Source: DATDIC01 sp963777625
GTDB lineage: Bacteria; Pseudomonadota; Alphaproteobacteria; Acetobacterales; Acetobacteraceae
DNA length: 58,154 bases
Assembly (NCBI GenBank): GCA_963777625.1
Contig: CAVZRO010000034.1
Span: 1-58,154 of the forward strand
Direction: 5' to 3'
The notes beneath the pieces were generated by a model. That model did not search any database and had not been told where the DNA came from. It saw only the letters and a program-made list of their open reading frames with translations. Below, in pieces: positions 53,028 through 58,154 of this stretch. Each line of letters starts with the position of its first letter. The stretch's first letter is position 1. The translations under genes were made by a program, and so were the position numbers.

Positions 53028-54937
53028 CGGGCCGCCGTACCGGGTCCACCCACCCTGAAATGCTGCGCCGTGTTGAATCGCTTCTCGATCCGACCGCCGG
53101 GAGTCCCACCGAGCCGCCGGTTGAGGGACTGCTGCGCTTCTACTGGCACCATGTCCGCCAGGTCCGCTGGCTGGTGGTGGCGCTGTTCATTGGCGGCGGC
53201 CTGATCGCCGCCCTGGACGCCAGCATCCCCGCCTTCATCGGCCGAGTCGTGGGCCTGGTTTCGACGCACTCGCCGCAGACCCTGTTCCACTATGCCTGGC
53301 GGCAGCTTCTGTTCATGGCGGTGGTGCTGCTGCTGGTCCGCCCGATCGTATTCCTGGCGCAGGTCACGCTGATCAATCAGTTGGTCAATCCGGGCCTGTC
53401 GAACATGATCCGCTGGCAGAACCACTGGCACGTGGTGCGGCAGAGCTGGACCTTTTTCCAGAACGACTTTGCCGGACGGATCGCCAACCGCGTGCTGCAG
53501 ACCGGCCCGGCGCTGCGCGAAAGCGTGGTGATGGCGTTCGACGCGGCCTGGTACATCGTGGTCTATGGCAGCAGCGCCGTCGCCTTGCTGGCCTCCACCA
53601 ACTGGCGGCTGGCGCTGCCGATCCTGGGATGGTTCGCCTGCTACGGGGGCATGCTGGGCTATTTCGTCCCGCGGCTGCGCGAACGCTCGCGGGCGGTGTC
53701 CGAGGCCCGATCGAACCTGACCGGACGGGTGGTGGACAGCTACACCAACATCCTGACCGTCAAGCTGTTCGCCCGGGCGCGCGACGAGGACGCGTTCGTG
53801 CGCGAGTCGGTCGATCAGCACACCGACCGCTTCCGCGACCAGACGCGCATGATCACCGGCTACGTGTTCGTGCTGGCGATGATGAATGCGTGCCTGGTGG
53901 TGAGCACCGCCGCGCTGGCCATCTGGCTGTGGAGCACCGGACGCATTGCCGTCGGCGCGGTGGCCATGGCGCTGCCGCTGTGCTGGCAGATCACCAACAT
54001 TGCCGGCTGGGTGGCGCGCAGCGTCACCTCGATTTTCGAAAATGTCGGCACGGTGCAGGACGGCATGCGCTCGATCGCCGTCGAGCGGCAGATGCCCGAT
54101 CAGTCCGGCGCCGCCGATCTGCGTATCACGGCTGGCGAGATACGCTTCGAGGACCTGCATTTCGATTACGGCCGCGGGCGGCCGATCGGCCAACCCGGCG
54201 TGCTGCACGGGATCAACCTGACCATCGCGCCTGGCGAGCGAGTTGGGCTCGTCGGCCCGTCCGGCGCGGGCAAATCGACCCTGGTGAACCTGCTGCTGCA
54301 TTTCTATGAGCCGGCGCGCGGCCGCATATTGATCGACGGGCAGGATATCGCTCGCGTGACGCAGGAAAGCCTGCGTACTCAGATCGCCATGGTGACGCAG
54401 GACACCTCGCTGCTGCATCGCTCGATTACCGAGAATATCCGTTACGGCCGCCCCGAAGCGACCGATGCGATGGTAGAGGAGGCCGCCCGGCGGGCCGAGG
54501 CGCACGAGTTCATCCTGGGCCTGGAAGACTGGCACGGCCGCAGCGGCTATGACGCGCATGTGGGCGAACGCGGCGTGAAACTGTCCGGCGGCCAGCGGCA
54601 GCGCATCGCCATCGCCCGGGTGATCCTGAAGGACGCACCGATCCTGGTGCTGGACGAGGCGACGTCGGCGTTGGATTCGGAAGTGGAAGCCGCCATCCAG
54701 AGTCAGTTGGACGAGCTGATGGAGGGTCGCACCGTGATCGCCATCGCGCATCGGCTGTCGACCATCGCACGGATGGACCGGCTGGTGGTGCTGGACCGCG
54801 GGCGGATCGCCGAGACGGGCTCCCACAGCGAGCTGCTGGCGTCAGGCGGCACCTACGCGCGGCTGTGGCGACGCCAGTCGGGCGGGTTCATTCCGGAAAT
54901 CGGGCAGCCGGTGGGATTCGATCGGGTCGTGAGCTAG
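53024..54937 (+). CDS. ABC exporter, fused membrane and ATPase domains (MsbA-like)
   Basis: A 637-residue type IV ABC exporter half-transporter. Six membrane helices lie within about residues 45-340, then the nucleotide-binding domain: Walker A GPSGAGKST, signature LSGGQRQRIAIAR, Walker B ILVLDEATSALD and switch His in AHRLSTIAR. Substrates of relatives include lipids, peptides and drugs, and none is indicated here. The start is uncertain: TTG at 53024 overlaps the znuB stop (TTGA) and would couple it to the zinc operon, and ATG at 53060 is the alternative. Neither has a good ribosome-binding site. Confidence 0.87.
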   Translation: MTGRRTGSTHPEMLRRVESLLDPTAGSPTEPPVEGLLRFYWHHVRQVRWLVVALFIGGGLIAALDASIPAFIGRVVGLVSTHSPQTLFHYAWRQLLFMAVVLLLVRPIVFLAQVTLINQLVNPGLSNMIRWQNHWHVVRQSWTFFQNDFAGRIANRVLQTGPALRESVVMAFDAAWYIVVYGSSAVALLASTNWRLALPILGWFACYGGMLGYFVPRLRERSRAVSEARSNLTGRVVDSYTNILTVKLFARARDEDAFVRESVDQHTDRFRDQTRMITGYVFVLAMMNACLVVSTAALAIWLWSTGRIAVGAVAMALPLCWQITNIAGWVARSVTSIFENVGTVQDGMRSIAVERQMPDQSGAADLRITAGEIRFEDLHFDYGRGRPIGQPGVLHGINLTIAPGERVGLVGPSGAGKSTLVNLLLHFYEPARGRILIDGQDIARVTQESLRTQIAMVTQDTSLLHRSITENIRYGRPEATDAMVEEAARRAEAHEFILGLEDWHGRSGYDAHVGERGVKLSGGQRQRIAIARVILKDAPILVLDEATSALDSEVEAAIQSQLDELMEGRTVIAIAHRLSTIARMDRLVVLDRGRIAETGSHSELLASGGTYARLWRRQSGGFIPEIGQPVGFDRVVS

Positions 54938-55352
54938 TGCCTTGGCACAGAGGTTTCGAAAGGCTGCGGCAGCGACGTCCCGGCATCGTAGCTCCATCCG
55001 CCCGCGGCGTTCGTCCGCCGAGTAGGTTTCCCGTGGAGCGGCTGCTTGGGGTGGGAAGCAGTCGATGCGCTTTCGGGCTGCCAGCCACGAAATGGGATGT
55101 TCACGGGAGAATGGGCTTAGAAGAAATTCCCTCGAATGGCCGGACACCCAAACCATCGTAGTTGCCGGCGTCAGTTGCAGACTGACCGAGTTTGGACGAA
55201 ATAGCAGATGTGGCGGCCTTGCCGATCCGGTTAGACACCAATCCCGTTTGGCCGTAGCCTCATTCGACGAAGTGGTTGCACGCGATCTGCTCGCCGCGGC
55301 AGCGATCGAACAGGGGCGCCGGTCGGGCGAGAATTGAGACCGAGAGAACGTC
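54938..55352 (+). other. gene-free gap with the tail of a lost gene
   Basis: No complete gene was found in this 415-bp stretch. Near its end, codons at about 55251-55337 read LAVASFDEVVARDLLAAAAIEQ and stop 15 bases before the ATG of the nuclease-like gene. That piece is helical, has protein-like composition and lies in operon position, so it may be the C-terminal remnant of a deleted upstream gene. The part before it is not protein-like in any frame. Confidence 0.35.
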
Positions 55353-57823
55353 ATGGCCTTTGGGCAAGCCACCGTTACATTGAGGCCAATCAAGTTTGCG
55401 ACCCTAGTTGAGCTTGGTGACCGTGACGCTTTACTTGAAGCGATCCGCGTTAATACCTTCTTGTGGGGCGGCACATACAACCCGATCATTCCGATTTTCG
55501 CAAGACTCCCTCAAACTGGTCGCATGTACCGTTACCCCCACCAGCGCCCGCCAAAATTCTCGCGGGCTACATTCGCTCATTCGATCCCGATATCCTCGTG
55601 GCTTGTGGCAAGCTCGAAGCGTCAAAAATCGAGAGCGCCGGGCGTCTGGTCATCTCAACAAACGATGTCACCGAGCCGATTGCCGCTACGGGAATTCCTG
55701 GCCATGGCATCGGGCTCTTTGAGCTTCTTTCAGAAATTGCGCGCCATGAGTTCAAGTTCGTACGACGCGATGGATTGAAAGTCTTCGCGCCGACATTCGA
55801 AGCGCCGATTGATCCTCTGCTCGCGGCGATCTTCGGCGATATCCCGGCCGGAGTTGGCCACCTCTATGAGCGCTGGCTACAAGCTGTTGATACGCACCGC
55901 CCCACTGTTGCGATTGACGATTTCCTGGAGTTTTCGTCAGGATCGCATCTCTTCCGACGTCATGTTTGCAGTTACGGCCTCGATGTTCGGCTTCCGCGCA
56001 GCACCAGAAGCTCCGCAATCTTCTACTTCGACCATGCCGATGTCCTCGACCTTATTGATTATTGGAACCTTCGCGCGGTCGGGTGGGACGTGCTGCCATT
56101 GCCCAAGGCTGTCGCTCAATCGGAACAGGCCAAATGTGTCGCGCGCCGGTTTATTAACGAGCACGAGCAGCGTGACATCGAGGGTTCGCCGATTGAGAAC
56201 CGGGTGTCTGTAGTGAAGGGGCGCTCGATTTCCGAGGACGACCATCGGGCGTTGATCGAGGCGCTGCGCGAGAGCCCGACTCAGATTATGACCTGCCAAG
56301 TCCGGTACCCGTCCATGTGGGACGAGTTCACACATGTCAGGGGTCATCTCGACTGCGCACAGCTCGTCGCCGACAGCCGCACGACGGCTGTGGGCGATGA
56401 TGTTTCATCGCTTCAGATCGCGGCCCTCGCTCCATCGTTTCTGGAACCCCGTTACCGGAAGGGGCACACCTATGCGAACGATCTCGAAATCAAGCGATAT
56501 GGGCTCAGAGAATTTGGCGCGGCGGTCATCCCGCCCGACGAACAGACCGTCAGCCGGCTCTTCGGGTTTGGACTACCGGACGAGTGGCGCATCGGGTCGA
56601 ACGGCCTGACCTTCCTTGGGCACCATGCCGATTGGACCATTCCGTTGGGCCAACCGAGCGCGAGCGAGGTTGTCGCGAGCGTGCTGGCATCAAAGGGCTG
56701 GACGGAGTTCAAAATCTCGCCGCCCGGCAACATCGCCTACCAAATGATGCGGCACCTTGGCGGCCCTTCTGGGATTAACCTTCTCAAGAGCCGCCATCTG
56801 GTCGAATACCTAGAAAAGCTTTCCCGCTCGGGCACGTGGGATCCTGCCCCGACGTTCTTCGCCGAGATCAAGAAGATCGCCGCGGCGCGCCCGATCCAAA
56901 TTGACCTTCACCAACTCGCCCAGCGCTATACCGAGGCTAAGATCTTTACCTTGGGGCTGGAAGTCCTTTGCCCGGTCTGCACGCAACGATCCTGGTATGC
57001 GCTCGACGCCGCGGATTATGAGGTCCAATGCCCGAAATGCCTCAGTTCGTTCAGGCTCCCGATCCACAATCCTTCCGGCGAACTGAAATGGGCCTACAAA
57101 AGTGCTGGCCCCTTTACGTCGCTGCCCGACGGTGACGACGAAGCAACGGACGCTTCTCCGAATCCGGAGGCCCAGTGGGCCTATCGGAGCCTTGGCCCTT
57201 TCGCGGCGCCGAAGCGCGGCGGCGGCGCCTATTCGGTGCTGCTCACCGTCAATTTTCTCTCGGACTATCATCGTCCGGCGACAACGACGGCGCTGAGCTT
57301 CACCGCCAAAGGGCACGATGAAAAGGCCCTCGAAGCGGATTTCATGATGTTCTATCGGAATGCCGCCTACTGGGAACGTCGCACGGAATGGGTTTTCGGC
57401 GAGTGTAAGACTTTCAATAAGTTCAGGCAGCGCGATATCGATCGAATGCAGTTGATCGCCGACAGCTTTCCCGATGCTGTTCTCGTCTTTGCAACCCTGT
57501 CCGACGATTTCTCGGACGCTGAAAAGGCCCTGCTTCTTCCGTTCGTCAAAGCGTACCGGCCGTATGGAAAGCTCGATCGCCCGCGCCATGGTGTCCTGCT
57601 ACTGACGGGAACGGAGCTGTTTTCCACATTCGGGCCACCGTCATGCTGGAAGGATAAGCCCGGAAAGGGCAAGGAGTGGGCCGATGCGCGGCGGCCTCTC
57701 TCGAGCTTGCTTGAACTCTGCAATGCGACGCAAACGCTCTATTTGGGGCTGGAACCCTGGTCGGTCGAATGGCAAGCCGAATTTGCGCGCCGACGCGAGC
57801 AAGCGAAGCATGAGGGGCTGTAA
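55353..57823 (+). CDS. unclassified zinc-ribbon/PD-(D/E)XK nuclease-like protein, frameshifted
   Basis: I do not recognise the family. The N-terminal 55 residues (ATG 55353; TLRPIKFATLVELGDRDAL, FLWGGTYNPIIPIF) are in one frame and the remaining 770 in another. One missing base near 55517 would join LPQT to WSHVPLPPPAP and give about 823 residues. The middle (to about residue 530) is unknown. A zinc ribbon follows (CPVC at about 540, CPKC at about 560), then a twice-repeated WAYxSxGPF motif, then a PD-(D/E)XK-like nuclease core: Asp in LEADFMMFYR and Glu-x-Lys in FGECKTFN (about 660-686). Lower GC than neighbours suggests transfer. A stand-alone frame could start at GTG 55463. Confidence 0.6.
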
Positions 57824-58154
57824 GTGCGACAGTGTCGCTGACGGGGCTGAGCGTTTGGGCCTCCAAGTCAGTCGCCGGTGGGATTTTGGCTACCCGACCT
57901 GATCAAGCCAACACTGTCTTCGGTGCGGAAGCGAGCACAAAGTACAGTTCTCAGTATCTTCGACGGCGAGTTGCGCCCGGCCCACAACGCTGAGCGTCCC
58001 GTTTCTGGATCGGAAATTAGGCGGGCTTACAACCGAATTGGGTCGGAATCGGCTGCCCTGCGTAGAGCGCCAGCCGTCGCAGGCAGCCCGCCGCCCAACG
58101 GTCAAAACCACTGTGCAGAGGTACTAGCCGCGCCGAAGCGCCGGCATCATGCAA
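57824..58154. other. right-end region without a recognised gene
   Basis: A short palindrome, GCGACA-G-TGTCGC (57826-57838), follows the nuclease-like stop and could be a weak terminator or an element end. Beyond it no open frame looks like a real protein to the window edge. Confidence 0.5.

Noticed and set aside
54938..55352. A 215-codon minus-strand frame crossing 54842-55489
   Set aside because: It overlaps both the exporter 3' end and the nuclease-like 5' end, its composition is Ser/Arg/Pro-rich and not domain-like, and no start signal is evident.
57824..58154. Insertion-sequence end or attachment site at the short palindrome after the nuclease-like gene
   Set aside because: No transposase remnant, target duplication or matching end was found on the left side near 54.9-55.3 kb.

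Overview
The window looks like chromosomal DNA from a high-GC alphaproteobacterium. A Rhodospirillales/Acetobacteraceae-type host is my best guess, judging by the ctpA-deacetylase-rppH operon, Tat-exported peptide-binding proteins, O2-dependent HemF, the cytochrome bc1 genes and an EcfG-like promoter. No rRNA, tRNA, CRISPR array or intact insertion sequence was seen. Most of the window is core genome. The accessory-looking parts are the glycosyltransferase block (about 16.6-31.2 kb, with lower GC at 20-25 kb) and the right end (about 54.9-58.2 kb, also lower GC).

Layout. 1-8.2 kb: a candidate structured small RNA ending in a strong terminator, a single-PAS-domain gene, and a six-gene peptide-type ABC importer operon with two tandem substrate-binding proteins. 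8.2-12.2 kb: hemF divergent from cytochrome b and c1 genes (no Rieske gene beside them), then a frameshifted methylthioadenosine phosphorylase gene. 12.4-16.4 kb: rlpA-like gene, rppH, a divergent polysaccharide deacetylase gene and ctpA, all on the minus strand (envelope and RNA turnover). 16.6-31.2 kb: a surface-glycan locus with six glycosyltransferases, one sugar epimerase/dehydratase and two polytopic GT-C-type transferases. Its core is a four-gene, start-stop-overlapping operon flanked by two paralogous large GT2 proteins. 31.3-37.2 kb: csbD, aldo/keto reductase, WD40 protein, CobW-type metallochaperone GTPase, GT4 transferase, D-2-hydroxyacid dehydrogenase. 37.4-44.7 kb: rpsD, uvrC, folB with a FolM-like reductase, a small lipoprotein, a haloacid dehalogenase and uvrB. 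44.8-54.9 kb: MFS transporter, small secreted protein, M20 peptidase, membrane Ser/Thr kinase, and a znuACB operon behind a near-perfect Zur-type palindrome with an ABC exporter as fourth gene. 55.3-57.8 kb: a large protein of unknown class with a zinc ribbon and a PD-(D/E)XK-like nuclease end, broken by one frameshift, plus the tail of a lost upstream gene.

Most interesting leads. (i) The 5' small RNA has exposed C/U-rich motifs, one a perfect 9-base complement of the ribosome-binding site of the adjacent ABC importer, as in AbcR-type RNAs. (ii) The right-end nuclease-like gene may be a remnant of an unclassified defence system. (iii) A dispersed paired-hairpin repeat family occurs in at least four copies, one of which supplies the stop codon of a peptidase gene. 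(iv) Two convergent genes overlap in a region that encodes the last membrane helix of one of them. (v) The zinc-regulated operon has an unexpected fourth gene. Two unrelated genes are each broken by a single-base shift, so sequencing error must be excluded before calling either a pseudogene.
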